64,000 nucleotides of DNA. Origin: Aurantiacibacter sp. MUD11 (GTDB lineage Bacteria > Pseudomonadota > Alphaproteobacteria > Sphingomonadales > Sphingomonadaceae). Shown piece after piece: positions 8,713-18,023 of this stretch. The notes under the pieces were generated by a model. The model ran no database searches. It saw nothing but the letters and a program-made list of their open reading frames with translations, and was not told the origin of the DNA. Each line of letters opens with the position of its first letter. Positions within the stretch are counted from its first letter, which is position 1. The translations under genes were made by a program, and so were the position numbers. The stretch covers positions 186,001 through 250,000 of the forward strand of contig NZ_CP114054.1 of assembly GCF_026967575.1 (NCBI RefSeq), in the 5' to 3' direction.

Positions 8713-10368
8713 ATGGAAAATGTGCTGGCGCGCACTGGCGTCTGGTTTGCGATTCTGTTCCTCGCGATCGCGGCGATCGCAGGGGCGCAGGACTGGGCGT
8801 TCTCCGCCCATATGACGATCGTGGCGCTTGCCGCGTTCATCGGGCTTATCGTTACCGTCTGGCGGACCGAGGTGGACGCGGTCACCAAGGCGGTGCTGCG
8901 AACCCCGGTGGACGAGTCCCGTTATGACGACGACACGGTGCGCTGGGGCGTCATCGCCACGGTGTTCTGGGGCATGGCGGGTTTCCTGGCCGGGCTGTTC
9001 ATCGCCTTGCAGCTGGTCTGGCCCGAACTCAACTTCGAGCCTTATCTCAACTTCGGCCGCGTTCGCCCGCTGCACACCAGCGCGGTGATCTTCGCCTTTG
9101 GCGGCAACGCGCTGATCGCCAGCAGCTTCTACGTCGTGCAGCGCACCTGCCGCGCGCGGCTCGCCTTTCCCGGCCTCGCCCGCTTCGTGTTCTGGGGCTA
9201 CCAGCTGTTCATCGTGCTGGCCGCGACCGGCTACCTGTTCGGCGTCTCGCAGGGCAAGGAATATGCCGAGCCGGAATGGTACGTCGACTGGTGGTTGACC
9301 ATCGTCTGGGTCGCCTACCTCGTCGTCTTCGTCGGCACGATCCTGAAGCGCAAGGAGCCGCATATCTATGTGGCCAACTGGTTCTACCTCGCCTTCATCC
9401 TGACCGTGGCGATGCTGCACGTGGTCAACAACCTCGACATTCCCGTCAACCTGCTCGGCTCGCGCAGCTATCCGGTGTTCGGCGGCGTGCAGGGCGCGCT
9501 GGTGCAGTGGTGGTACGGCCACAACGCGGTGGGCTTCTTCCTCACCGCCGGCTTCCTCGCCATGATGTACTACTTCGTGCCCAAGCAGGCAGAGCGGCCG
9601 GTCTATTCCTACCGCCTGTCGATCATCCACTTCTGGTCGCTGATCTTCCTCTACATCTGGGCCGGTCCGCACCACCTGCACTACACCGCGCTGCCCGACT
9701 GGGCTCAGACGCTGGGCATGGTGTTCTCGGTGATGCTGTGGATGCCCAGCTGGGGCGGCATGATCAACGGCCTGATGACGCTGAACGGCGCCTGGGACAA
9801 GATCCGCACTGACCCGATCATCCGCATGATGGTGATGGCGCTGGCCTTCTACGGCATGAGCACCTTCGAAGGCCCGATGCTGTCGATCAAGGCGGTGAAC
9901 AGCCTGTCGCACTACACCGACTGGACCATCGGCCACGTCCACTCCGGCGCGCTCGGCTGGAACGGCATGATTACCTTCTCGGTTATCTACTTCCTGGTGC
10001 CGCGGCTGTGGGGTCGTGAACGGCTCTACAGCCTGCGGATGGTCAACTGGCACTTCTGGCTCGCGACCGTGGGTATCGTGTTCTACGCCGCCTCCATGTG
10101 GGTTGCCGGTGTGACCCAGGGCCTGATGTGGCGTGAATACGGCCTCGACGGCTACCTCGTCTGGTCCTTCGTCGACACCGTGGCCGCACTCCACCCGATG
10201 TACGCGCTGCGTGCGCTGGGCGGACTGCTCTACCTCGCCGGTGCCGCGCTGCTGGTCTGGAACGTCTGGATGACGATTGCCGGCAAGCTGCGCGAGGAAG
10301 CGCCGATGACCGAAACCCCATACGACGCCGAAGCTGACCGTCCGGTCACGGCCGTTCCCGCCGAGTAA
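8713..10368 (+). CDS. ccoN: cbb3-type cytochrome c oxidase subunit I
   Basis: The catalytic heme-copper subunit (551 residues from ATG 8713) of the high-affinity terminal oxidase in the inner membrane. About 12–14 hydrophobic helices are visible. Conserved His-bearing segments include [55 protein letters not shown] (the CuB pair) and [19 protein letters not shown]. The YGMSTFEGP segment carries the cbb3-specific Tyr of helix VII. An N-terminal extra helix (residues 1–50) precedes the core. The frame is open further upstream, but the start is fixed by the ribosome site and the FNR promoter. First gene of ccoNOQP-GHIS. Confidence 0.97.
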   Translation: MENVLARTGVWFAILFLAIAAIAGAQDWAFSAHMTIVALAAFIGLIVTVWRTEVDAVTKAVLRTPVDESRYDDDTVRWGVIATVFWGMAGFLAGLFIALQLVWPELNFEPYLNFGRVRPLHTSAVIFAFGGNALIASSFYVVQRTCRARLAFPGLARFVFWGYQLFIVLAATGYLFGVSQGKEYAEPEWYVDWWLTIVWVAYLVVFVGTILKRKEPHIYVANWFYLAFILTVAMLHVVNNLDIPVNLLGSRSYPVFGGVQGALVQWWYGHNAVGFFLTAGFLAMMYYFVPKQAERPVYSYRLSIIHFWSLIFLYIWAGPHHLHYTALPDWAQTLGMVFSVMLWMPSWGGMINGLMTLNGAWDKIRTDPIIRMMVMALAFYGMSTFEGPMLSIKAVNSLSHYTDWTIGHVHSGALGWNGMITFSVIYFLVPRLWGRERLYSLRMVNWHFWLATVGIVFYAASMWVAGVTQGLMWREYGLDGYLVWSFVDTVAALHPMYALRALGGLLYLAGAALLVWNVWMTIAGKLREEAPMTETPYDAEADRPVTAVPAE

Positions 10369-10380
10369 GGAAGCGAGACA

Positions 10381-11145
10381 ATGACCGACCCTGTCGTCGA
10401 AGAAACCGTGAAGGGCCACGCAAGGCTCGAACGCAATGTCACCCTGCTTGGCGCGGCCGCGCTCGTCACCGTCGCCATCGGCGGCATCGTGGAGATCGCC
10501 CCGCTGTTCTGGATCGACAACACCATCGAGGAAGTGGAGGGCATGCGCCCCTACACTCCGCTGGAACAGGCCGGACGCGACATCTACGTGCGTGAGGGGT
10601 GCTACACCTGTCACAGCCAGATGATCCGCCCGTTCCGGGACGAGGTGGAACGCTACGGCCACTACTCGCTGGCGGCCGAGTCCATGTACGACCACCCGTT
10701 CCAGTGGGGCTCCAAGCGCACCGGGCCGGACCTGGCGCGCGTCGGCGGCCGTTACTCGGACGAATGGCACGTGCAGCACCTGGTCGATCCGCAAAGCGTG
10801 GTGCCGCAGTCGATCATGCCGCAGTACGGCTTCCTGGCCGAGAACACGCTGCGGGTCAGCGATCCGGCGGCCATGCTGGAAGCGCTGCAGATCGTCGGCG
10901 TCCGCTACACCGAAGAGGACATCGCCAATGCCGAGGCCGACCTGATCGCGCAGGCGGACCCGGACGTGCCGGCAGGCGACCTGGTGGAGCGCTATCCCGG
11001 CGCGCAGGTGCGCGATTTCGACGGCGATCCTTCGCGGGTGACCGAGATGGACGCCCTCGTCGCCTACCTGCAGATGCTCGGCACGCTGGTCGATGTCGAC
11101 AGCGCCGCCGCGCAGGAAGTGCTGGCATCGGAGAGAGGCCGATGA
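10381..11145 (+). CDS. ccoO: cbb3-type cytochrome c oxidase subunit II (monoheme cytochrome c)
   Basis: 254 residues: one N-terminal transmembrane helix (about 20–45) anchors a periplasmic cytochrome c domain. The heme c site is C74-x-x-C77-H78 in GCYTCHSQ. The motifs [35 protein letters not shown] and MPQYGFL (distal Met ligand) are typical of FixO. CcoO passes electrons to CcoN. The ATG follows ccoN by 12 bp with an AAGGA ribosome site, and its TGA overlaps the ccoQ ATG. Confidence 0.97.
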   Translation: MTDPVVEETVKGHARLERNVTLLGAAALVTVAIGGIVEIAPLFWIDNTIEEVEGMRPYTPLEQAGRDIYVREGCYTCHSQMIRPFRDEVERYGHYSLAAESMYDHPFQWGSKRTGPDLARVGGRYSDEWHVQHLVDPQSVVPQSIMPQYGFLAENTLRVSDPAAMLEALQIVGVRYTEEDIANAEADLIAQADPDVPAGDLVERYPGAQVRDFDGDPSRVTEMDALVAYLQMLGTLVDVDSAAAQEVLASERGR

Positions 11146-11312
11146 CCGATCATTCGACCTACGAATTCCTGCGCCAGTTGGCCGACAGCTGGGGACTTCT
11201 GGCGATGGTCCTGCTGTGGCTCGGTTTCGCGCTGTGGGCCTTCCGCCCCAGCGCGCGCTCTCACCACGAAGACGCCGCCAACATGATCTTCAAGGACGAA
11301 AACGATGGGTAA
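11142..11312 (+). CDS. ccoQ: CcoQ/FixQ small subunit of cbb3 oxidase
   Basis: A 56-residue protein starting at ATG 11142, which overlaps the ccoO stop (ATGA). It has one transmembrane helix (about residues 16–33, [16 protein letters not shown]) followed by a short charged tail with [16 protein letters not shown]. CcoQ is not catalytic; it stabilises the complex, notably association of CcoP. Length and position are standard. The end overlaps the start of ccoP by 8 bp. Confidence 0.92.
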   Translation: MTDHSTYEFLRQLADSWGLLAMVLLWLGFALWAFRPSARSHHEDAANMIFKDENDG

Positions 11313-12216
11313 CAAGCGCGTCGACGAACCTACCGGCACCGAATTTGTCGGCCACGAATGGGACGGCATCGAGGAGCTGAACACGCCGCTGCCGCGCTGG
11401 TGGCTGTGGACCTTCTACGCCACCTGCGTCTGGGCGCTGGTCTATGTCATCCTCTATCCGGCCTGGCCGCTGATCGAGAAGGGCACCGAGGGCGTGCTCG
11501 GCTGGTCGAGCCGCGGCGAACTGGCCGAGGAACTGGCCGCTGCCGACATGGCGCGCGCATCGTTCCGCGAACAGCTGGTGGCAACGCCGCTGGAACGCCT
11601 GCAGGGAGACGATCCGCTGTTGCAGCAGGCCGTCGCCGGTGGCCGCGCCGCCTTCCAGATCCATTGCACGCAGTGCCACGGTGCCGGTGCGGCGGGCAGC
11701 CAGGAGCTGGGCTATCCCAACCTCAACGATGACGACTGGCTGTGGGGCGGCGATATCCGGGCTATCGAATATACGCTGGTCCACGGTATTCGCCAGGACG
11801 GCGATCCGGAGACCCGCACCAGCCAGATGCCCGCCTATGAGGGTGCCTTCGACCGGGCGCAGCTGGATGCGCTGGTGGACCACGTGCAGTCGCTCAGCGG
11901 CCTCGCCGAACCGAACGCCGTCGGAGCAGAACTTTACGCGAGCAACTGCGCGCTGTGCCATGGCGCGGCGGGCGAGGGGGATCGCCAATTCGGCGCGCCG
12001 CGCCTGAACGACGCCATCTGGCTGCGCGGGGGCGACCGCCAGGCCATCGCCGCGCAGATCCTCAACCCGCGCATGGGCATGATGCCCAAGTGGGAAGGAC
12101 GCCTGGACGAGGCCACGATCAAGATGCTGGCAGCCTATGTCCATTCGCTGGGGGGCGGGGAAGACTTCGTGGAGGTCGCCGCAGACCCGGCGGTAGAGGT
12201 CGATGAACAGCCCTGA
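11305..12216 (+). CDS. ccoP: cbb3-type cytochrome c oxidase subunit III (diheme cytochrome c)
   Basis: 303 residues. The N-terminal region (EFVGHEWDGIEELNTPLPRWWLW) and a helix at about 36–56 match FixP. Two periplasmic heme c sites follow, C121-TQ-C124-H125 and C215-AL-C218-H219, with distal Met candidates in QMPAYEG and MGMMPKWEG. CcoP takes electrons from soluble cytochromes and hands them to CcoO. It overlaps ccoQ upstream and ccoG downstream (14 bp), so translation is coupled. Confidence 0.97.
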   Translation: MGNKRVDEPTGTEFVGHEWDGIEELNTPLPRWWLWTFYATCVWALVYVILYPAWPLIEKGTEGVLGWSSRGELAEELAAADMARASFREQLVATPLERLQGDDPLLQQAVAGGRAAFQIHCTQCHGAGAAGSQELGYPNLNDDDWLWGGDIRAIEYTLVHGIRQDGDPETRTSQMPAYEGAFDRAQLDALVDHVQSLSGLAEPNAVGAELYASNCALCHGAAGEGDRQFGAPRLNDAIWLRGGDRQAIAAQILNPRMGMMPKWEGRLDEATIKMLAAYVHSLGGGEDFVEVAADPAVEVDEQP

Positions 12217-13657
12217 GCCGAAACTGCACAAGAGCCTGCTGGGCACCTACCAGGAGCGCGCCAAGGTCCATCCCAAGCGGATCGACGGGTTCTATCGCCG
12301 GTTCAAGTGGCTGGTCATGCTGGTCACCCTGGCGATCTACTACGGCACGCCGTGGATCCGCTGGGACCGTGGGCCCTACGCACCTGACCAGGCGGTGCTG
12401 GTCGACCTGGCCAACCGCCGGTTCTACATGTTCGGCATCGAGATCTGGCCGCACGAATTCTATTTCGTCGCCGGCTTGCTCATCATGGCGGGCATCGGGC
12501 TGTTCCTCGTCACCAGCGTGGTGGGCCGCGCCTGGTGCGGCTACGCCTGCCCGCAGACGGTGTGGACCGACCTGTTCCAGCACGTCGACCGCTTCGTGGA
12601 CGGAGACCGCAACAAGCGCATGAAGCTGGACGCGGCGCCGTGGACGGCGTCGAAGGTTGCCCGGCGGCTGTTCAAGTGGACGATCTACCTGGTCATCGCC
12701 TTCTGGACCGGCGGCGCGTGGATCATGTATTTCGCCGACGCGCCCACGCTGGTGCGCGAGTTCTGGAGCCTTGAAGCTCCCTTCGTCGCCTATGCCACAG
12801 TCGGCATCCTGACGGCCACCACCTTCATCTTCGGCGGTTTCATGCGCGAGCAGGTGTGCATCTACATGTGCCCCTGGCCGCGCATCCAGACCGCCATGAT
12901 GGACGAGAAATCGCTGCTGGTGACCTACAAGGACTGGCGCGGCGAACCGCGTGGCAGCGTGAAGAAGGCGGAAAAGCACCCCGGCGAGTTCGGCGACTGC
13001 ATCGACTGCAACCAGTGTGTCGCCGTCTGTCCCACCGGCTGGGACATCCGCAAGGGGCCGGACATTTCCTGCATCACCTGCGCGCTGTGCATCGATGCCT
13101 GCGACCGGGTGATGGACGAGGTCGGCCGGCCGCGCGGGCTGATCGACTATGTCACCCTGCAGGACGCCGAGGACGAGGCCGCCGGCCAACCGCCGCGCCC
13201 CACCTGGAAGAAGCTGCTGCGCCCGCGCGCCATCCTGTATTTCTGTGTGTGGAGCGGCATCGGCCTTGGCCTGCTGTTCGCGCTGGGCGTGCGCAACCAC
13301 GTCGATATCGTGGCCGAGGCCGACCGCAATCCGCCCTACATGCTGATGAGCGACGGCAGCGTCCGCAACAACTTCACCGTGAAGATCCGCAACATGGAAA
13401 GCCGCCCGCGCACCATGCGCATTTCGCTCGAAGGGCTGGAATATGCTACCATGTGGACACAGGCGATGAACAATGAATCGGCTGCCCGCACCATCGATGT
13501 CGAGGTGCCGGCGGATGCCACGCAGACCGTCCGCCTCTACGTCCGCGCCGTGCAAGGCACCGGGGCGCAGGACTTTAGCTTTGGCGTGGTTTCGCTCGAC
13601 GAACAGGCGGAAAGCGATGCGGTGCAAGTCCGCTTCGTGACGCCGGGAGACAACTGA
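12203..13657 (+). CDS. ccoG: cbb3 oxidase accessory ferredoxin-like membrane protein
   Basis: A 484-residue FixG/RdxA-family protein. Hydrophobic helices are visible near residues 35–55, 83–105, 150–175 and 195–215, with another at about 345–365. The cytoplasmic loop carries two [4Fe-4S] ferredoxin motifs, CIDCNQCVAVCPTGWD and CITCALCIDACD, plus CGYACPQTVW and CIYMCPWPRIQ. The family is a cupric reductase supporting copper loading of cbb3 oxidase. The C-terminal ~110 residues form an Ig-like periplasmic domain. It shares a base with fixH (TGATG overlap). Confidence 0.95.
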   Translation: MNSPEPKLHKSLLGTYQERAKVHPKRIDGFYRRFKWLVMLVTLAIYYGTPWIRWDRGPYAPDQAVLVDLANRRFYMFGIEIWPHEFYFVAGLLIMAGIGLFLVTSVVGRAWCGYACPQTVWTDLFQHVDRFVDGDRNKRMKLDAAPWTASKVARRLFKWTIYLVIAFWTGGAWIMYFADAPTLVREFWSLEAPFVAYATVGILTATTFIFGGFMREQVCIYMCPWPRIQTAMMDEKSLLVTYKDWRGEPRGSVKKAEKHPGEFGDCIDCNQCVAVCPTGWDIRKGPDISCITCALCIDACDRVMDEVGRPRGLIDYVTLQDAEDEAAGQPPRPTWKKLLRPRAILYFCVWSGIGLGLLFALGVRNHVDIVAEADRNPPYMLMSDGSVRNNFTVKIRNMESRPRTMRISLEGLEYATMWTQAMNNESAARTIDVEVPADATQTVRLYVRAVQGTGAQDFSFGVVSLDEQAESDAVQVRFVTPGDN

Positions 13658-14103
13658 TGGCACGCAAATTCACCGGCTGGCACATGACCGCGATCCTCGT
13701 CGCCTTCTTCGGCACGGTGGCGGCGGTCAACTTCTCCATGGCCCGCTATGCCACCGGCACCTTCGGCGGCGTGGTGGTGGAGAACAGCTACGTTGCCAGC
13801 CAGGAATTCAACACCTGGCTGGAGCAGGCCGAGGCCAGCAAGGCGCTGGGCTGGAACGTCGTCACTGCACGGCGCGACGATGGCCGCCTGCTGCTGTCGG
13901 TCAGCGATGCGCCGCAGGGCCTGCGCGCCAGTGCCACGGCGCGTCACCCGCTGGGCCGCCAGCCTGACCAGTCGCTTGCATTCAGCGCCATCGGGGAGGG
14001 GCAGTACCTGTCAGACCAGCCCTTGCCCGATGGTCGCTGGACCGTACGCCTACAGCTGGAGAGCGGCGCCGACACCTGGCGTGACGAGGTCCACCTGCAA
14101 TGA
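13657..14103 (+). CDS. ccoH: FixH/CcoH family assembly protein
   Basis: 148 residues with one N-terminal transmembrane helix (residues 8–28, WHMTAILVAFFGTVAAVNF) followed by VENSYVASQEFNTW, the FixH signature, and a periplasmic beta-rich domain. CcoH helps assemble the oxidase and contacts the CcoP subunit in other bacteria. Its ATG shares a base with the ccoG stop, and its end overlaps the ccoI ATG by 4 bp. Confidence 0.93.
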   Translation: MARKFTGWHMTAILVAFFGTVAAVNFSMARYATGTFGGVVVENSYVASQEFNTWLEQAEASKALGWNVVTARRDDGRLLLSVSDAPQGLRASATARHPLGRQPDQSLAFSAIGEGQYLSDQPLPDGRWTVRLQLESGADTWRDEVHLQ

Positions 14104-16208
14104 ACGCGCCGCTTGTCAGCCCTGCGCTCCAGAGCAGCACACTGGCTGTTCCGGGGATGCACTGCGCTGGCTGCATGAGCAAGATCGAGCGCGGGCTGAG
14201 CGCCTTGCCCGGCGTGGCGGATGCACGGGTGAACCTGTCTTCGCGCATGGTCACGGTCAGCCACGACGCCACGCTTGACGATCGCGGCCTGGTGGCTGCG
14301 CTGGCGGACCTCGGTTACGAGGCACAGCCGCGCCGCAGTCCCAGTGCCAAGGCGCCCAGCGCGGTAAGGCCGCTGCTGGCGCCGCTCGCCGTCGCGGCAT
14401 TCGCGGCGATGAACGTCATGCTGCTGTCGGTCAGCGTCTGGTCCGGCGCGGAAGGCTCCACGCGCGAGCTGTTCCACTGGATCACCGCGCTGATCGCGCT
14501 GCCCGCCATCGGCTTTGCTGGACGTCCGTTCTTCAAGTCGGCATGGGCCGCGGTAAAGAAGGGCACCACCAACATGGATGTGCCGATCTCGCTGGGCGTG
14601 ATCATCGCCAGCGGGCTGAGCCTTTACGAAGTGATCGTCGGCGGCGAGCACGCCTGGTTCGACGGGGCGCTCATGCTGCTGGCCTTCCTGCTGGCGGGCC
14701 GCGTGCTCGACGCGATGATGCGCGACCGCGCGCGCAGCGGGGTGGAGGCGCTGGTAAGCCAGGCCGCGCAAGGTGCGCAGGTGATCGGCGCGGACGGCTC
14801 CACCAGCTTCGTCGAATCCGAGGACCTGCGCCCGGGCATGGTGATGCGCGTTGCCGCCGGCGAACGGCTGGCCGCCGACGGCGAGATCGTCTCGGGCCAC
14901 AGCCGCTTCGACCAGTCGCTGCTGACGGGCGAAAGCGCGCCGGTGCCGCTGGCGACCGGCGACGCGGCGCTGGCGGGCACGCTCAACCTCTCCGCGCCGG
15001 TGGACATCCGCGTCAGCCACGCGGGACGCGACACGACGCTGGCCGAAATCGCGCGGCTGATGGAGGCGAGCACCCAGAATCGCAGCCGCTATGTCCGCAT
15101 CGCCGATCGCGCCGCGCGGCTCTATGCGCCTGCCGTGCACTCGCTGGCAGCGCTGACCGTGGTCGGCTGGCTGATCGCGGGTGCGACGCTTTACGAAGCG
15201 CTGGTGATCGGCGTCGCCGTGCTGATCATCACCTGCCCCTGCGCACTGGGCCTTGCCGTGCCGGTGGCGCAGGTCGTCGCCAGCGGGGCGCTGATGCGCG
15301 CCGGGATCATGGTGAAGGACGGCTCCGCGCTGGAACGCATGGCCAGCATCGACCGCGCCTTGCTCGACAAGACCGGTACGCTGACGCTGGGCCGTCCGCA
15401 GCCGGAGGCCGAGGTAATTGCCGAGCTTTCCGACGATGAGGCCGCCGTGGCGCTGGCACTCGCCTCGCACAGTCGGCACCCGCTCTCGCGCTCCATGGCC
15501 AAGGCGCTGGCCGACTATCGTCCCGCTCCGCTGACGGACGTGAGCGAACGGCCGGGCGAGGGCGTGTTCGCGACCTGGCACGGCCATCCGGTAGCGCTGC
15601 GCCGCCCCGATGGCAGCGGGCAGACCGCCGTGCTGCTGGAAGTCGGCGAGCTTGAGCCGCGCGTCATTCCCTTCAGCGACGAACTGCGGCCCGATACGCA
15701 GGAAGCGCTGGCCCTGCTGCAAAAGGCAGACGTCAATTGCTCGATCCTCTCTGGCGACCGGGAATCCGCAGTCGAGCGGGTCGCCTCGGAAACCGGGATC
15801 GAGGGCAGGGCGGCTGCGACTCCCGCCGACAAGCAGGCGCTGGTGAGCGAGCTGCGCGAGGCCGGGCACCAGGTGCTGATGGTGGGCGATGGCCTGAACG
15901 ACGGACCGGCACTGGCCGCCGCCAATGCCTCGATGGCGCCGGGTTCTGCCAGCGATGTCGGCCTGCAGGCATCGGACATGGTCTTCGTGCAGGACTCGCT
16001 GATGGCGGTGCCGCGCGCGGTAATCGCCTCGCGCCGCACGATGCGGGTGGTGAAGCAGAACTTCACCCTGGCCATCGTCTACAACATCTTCGCCGTGCCG
16101 CTGGCGATTGCCGGCATGGTGACCCCGCTGATCGCCGCCATCGCCATGTCGGGCAGTTCGCTGGTGGTGGTCGCCAATTCGCTGCGCCTGGCGAGGGCCG
16201 CGAAATGA
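14100..16208 (+). CDS. ccoI: Copper-translocating P-type ATPase for cbb3 oxidase assembly
   Basis: A 702-residue P1B-ATPase of the FixI/CtpA class. It has an N-terminal heavy-metal domain with C22-x-x-C25 (GMHCAGC) and eight predicted helices. The helix-6 metal motif CPCALGL, phosphorylation site DKTGTLTLG, HP motif (SRHPLSRS) and hinge GDGLNDGPAL are all intact. It moves Cu(I) across the inner membrane, where copper is delivered to CcoN. Position between fixH and fixS is diagnostic and distinguishes it from detoxifying CopA. Confidence 0.96.
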   Translation: MNAPLVSPALQSSTLAVPGMHCAGCMSKIERGLSALPGVADARVNLSSRMVTVSHDATLDDRGLVAALADLGYEAQPRRSPSAKAPSAVRPLLAPLAVAAFAAMNVMLLSVSVWSGAEGSTRELFHWITALIALPAIGFAGRPFFKSAWAAVKKGTTNMDVPISLGVIIASGLSLYEVIVGGEHAWFDGALMLLAFLLAGRVLDAMMRDRARSGVEALVSQAAQGAQVIGADGSTSFVESEDLRPGMVMRVAAGERLAADGEIVSGHSRFDQSLLTGESAPVPLATGDAALAGTLNLSAPVDIRVSHAGRDTTLAEIARLMEASTQNRSRYVRIADRAARLYAPAVHSLAALTVVGWLIAGATLYEALVIGVAVLIITCPCALGLAVPVAQVVASGALMRAGIMVKDGSALERMASIDRALLDKTGTLTLGRPQPEAEVIAELSDDEAAVALALASHSRHPLSRSMAKALADYRPAPLTDVSERPGEGVFATWHGHPVALRRPDGSGQTAVLLEVGELEPRVIPFSDELRPDTQEALALLQKADVNCSILSGDRESAVERVASETGIEGRAAATPADKQALVSELREAGHQVLMVGDGLNDGPALAAANASMAPGSASDVGLQASDMVFVQDSLMAVPRAVIASRRTMRVVKQNFTLAIVYNIFAVPLAIAGMVTPLIAAIAMSGSSLVVVANSLRLARAAK

Positions 16209-16366
16209 ACCTTGTCCTGTTCCTGCTGCCGATTGCGCTGTTCCTTGGCCTGCTGGGCCTTGCCGCGTTCTTCTGGGCCCTGCGCAATGGCCAGTTCGAC
16301 GATCCCGACGGCGCCGCCGCGCGCATCCTGATCGACGACGAGGAACTCGAGGACGAAGACAAGTGA
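16205..16366 (+). CDS. ccoS: cbb3 oxidase maturation protein CcoS/FixS
   Basis: A 53-residue protein that overlaps the ccoI stop (ATGA at 16205). It has one transmembrane helix (residues 3–24), then WALRNGQFDDPDGAAARIL, the family signature, and an acidic tail (DDEELEDEDK). CcoS is needed for cofactor insertion into cbb3 oxidase in other bacteria. It is short enough to be missed by default gene finders. Confidence 0.93.
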   Translation: MNLVLFLLPIALFLGLLGLAAFFWALRNGQFDDPDGAAARILIDDEELEDEDK

Positions 16367-16599
16367 CCGGCTTCGCATCCATGCTCGGCTTCCTCGCGCT
16401 GGTGCCGGCCATGTCCGGCCCGCTTGGCGTGGCCGAAGCTCCCGCCGGGGAGGCGACCTACACCGCCAGCCTGTGCAATGGCGGCTCCCTCGTGATCGCG
16501 CTGGGAGGCGATCGTGCGCCGGCCCCCGCTACCCTGCCCTGCTGCGCCAAGGGCTGCCCTTCGCGCGACCGGCGCAAGCGGATTGATCCAGAACAATGA
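16363..16599 (+). CDS. Small Cys-rich protein between ccoS and hemN, function unknown
   Basis: 78 residues from GTG 16363, whose GTGA overlaps the ccoS stop. The N-terminal ~25 residues are hydrophobic and signal-peptide-like. Then come C38 in SLCNGGSLVIAL, the unusual C60-C61-A-K-G-C65 cluster, and a basic end (RDRRKRID). The frame is intact, tightly coupled to the cco genes and overlaps the early hemN ATG. I do not recognise a named family. The Cys pattern, possible export and operon position suggest a copper or heme handling role during oxidase assembly, but this is inference. It might alternatively be a regulatory leader for hemN. Confidence 0.6.
   Translation: MTGFASMLGFLALVPAMSGPLGVAEAPAGEATYTASLCNGGSLVIALGGDRAPAPATLPCCAKGCPSRDRRKRIDPEQ
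16583..16596 (+). promoter_or_regulatory. FNR-like half-conserved box before hemN
   Basis: TTGATCCAGAACAA keeps the left TTGAT half and the terminal CAA. It shares its first nine bases (TTGATCCAG) with the box at 8594. It lies at the end of the small Cys-rich gene and 36 bp before the preferred hemN ATG. No good −10 is visible at the class II spacing, so the site is tentative. Confidence 0.4.
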
Positions 16600-16631
16600 A
16601 ATCGCGCGCGGCCAGTGGGAAGCAAGCTGGC

Positions 16632-17945
16632 ATGTGGACCTACTATCCGGAACTGCTGGCGCGTCCCGTGCCCCGCTACACGAGCTTCCCGACGGCTGCC
16701 GAGTTCGGCACCGACGTGGGCGAGGCGGACCTGCTGCATGCTCTCGAGGATGCAACCGGCCACGTGTCGCTCTACGTCCACATCCCCTTCTGCGAGAAGA
16801 TCTGCTGGTATTGCGGCTGCAACACCGCCGCGGCCAATCGCGCGTCGCGACTGGCCAGCTACATGGATGCGCTGCACAGCGAAATCGCGCTGATGGCGGA
16901 ACGCCTGCCGAGAAGTGCGAAGGTGCGGCGCATTGCCTTCGGCGGGGGCAGTCCGAATGCGATCACGCCGGACCAGTTCCTGCGCCTGTTCGATGACCTG
17001 GCCGCGCGCTTCCCGCTGGAAGAGCCGGTCGTATCGATCGAGCTGGACCCGCGTAGCCTGACGGCCGAATGGACGAACGTGCTGGCGAATATCGGCGCCA
17101 GCCACGCCAGCATGGGTGTGCAGACCTTTGCCCCGAAGCTGCAGGCCGCCATCGGGCGCGTCCAGCCGACCGAGATGATTGAGCGCGGGGTGGACATCCT
17201 GCGCAAGGGCGGCGTCACTTCGCTCAATTTCGACCTGATGTACGGCCTGCCCGGACAGGACCAGGACGACGTCAGCCGCTCGCTGGACCTGGCGGCGCAG
17301 TTCGGTGCCGACCGCATCGCTCTGTTCGGTTATGCCCATGTGCCGCACATGATCGCGCGCCAGCGCCGCATCGACGACAGCGCGCTGCCGGGTGCGGAGG
17401 AACGCTTCGCCATGGCCTGGCTGGGCTACCAGCAGTTGCAGGGCGAAGGCTATGTGCCCGTGGGCTTCGATCACTTTGCCTTGCCTGGCGATCCGCTGGC
17501 ACAGGCTGCCGAGGCCGGCACGCTGCGGCGCAATTTTCAGGGCTTTACCGAGGATACCGCGCCCGTGCTGCTGGGGCTGGGGGCGTCGGCCATCAGCGGT
17601 TTTCCCGGCCTGCTGGCGCAGAACGACAAGAATTCGGGCCGCTATCGCATGCTGCTTTCTCAAGGGCACCTGCCGGTGGCGCTTGGTCGTCGCCGCACGG
17701 CCGAGGACCAGCGGCGCGGCAAGGTGGTCGAGCAATTGCTGTGCAACCGCCGCACGCGCATCGACGCGGCCCTGATGATGGAAGCGCAGGCGCGCCTGTC
17801 CCCCTACATCGAGCGCGGCCTGTGCGAGATTTCGGGCGGCATCCTCACCATCAGTGATGCGGCACTTCCCTATGCCCGCAGCATCGCCGCTGCCTTCGAT
17901 CCCTATCGCCCGGATTCGCCGCGCATCTTCAGTTCGGCCATCTGA
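16632..17945 (+). CDS. hemN: Oxygen-independent coproporphyrinogen III oxidase
   Basis: A radical SAM enzyme (437 residues from ATG 16632) that decarboxylates coproporphyrinogen III to protoporphyrinogen IX when oxygen is scarce, supplying heme for the cbb3 oxidase. The cluster motif is C54-EKI-C58-WY-C61 followed by GCN, and GGGSPNA, FGYAHVPHM and MYGLPGQ are HemN-typical. The start MWTYYPELLARPVPRYTSFPT matches the family. It is preceded by GGGAAG, so it is preferred over the ATG at 16596, which adds 12 atypical residues. Co-regulation with cco genes by FNR is likely. Confidence 0.95.
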   Translation: MWTYYPELLARPVPRYTSFPTAAEFGTDVGEADLLHALEDATGHVSLYVHIPFCEKICWYCGCNTAAANRASRLASYMDALHSEIALMAERLPRSAKVRRIAFGGGSPNAITPDQFLRLFDDLAARFPLEEPVVSIELDPRSLTAEWTNVLANIGASHASMGVQTFAPKLQAAIGRVQPTEMIERGVDILRKGGVTSLNFDLMYGLPGQDQDDVSRSLDLAAQFGADRIALFGYAHVPHMIARQRRIDDSALPGAEERFAMAWLGYQQLQGEGYVPVGFDHFALPGDPLAQAAEAGTLRRNFQGFTEDTAPVLLGLGASAISGFPGLLAQNDKNSGRYRMLLSQGHLPVALGRRRTAEDQRRGKVVEQLLCNRRTRIDAALMMEAQARLSPYIERGLCEISGGILTISDAALPYARSIAAAFDPYRPDSPRIFSSAI

Positions 17946-17975
17946 GCGGCCAACCCCACAATCGGACAAAAAGAA

Positions 17976-17996
17976 GGGCCCGCGCTTGGCGGGCCC
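17976..17996 (-). terminator. Intrinsic terminator downstream of ligAB
   Basis: An 8-bp perfect GC stem (17976–17983 and 17989–17996). Read on the minus strand it is followed by a T-rich run (TTCTTTTTG). It closes the ligAB operon, and the hairpin could also slow hemN transcripts coming from the other side. Confidence 0.85.
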
Positions 17997-18023
17997 AGGT
18001 GCTCGGCAGGGGTTGCCGTATGG

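Noticed and set aside
13944..16412. 822-codon minus-strand frame opposite ccoI
   Set aside because: Antisense of an intact P-type ATPase with all motifs; translated product is low complexity.
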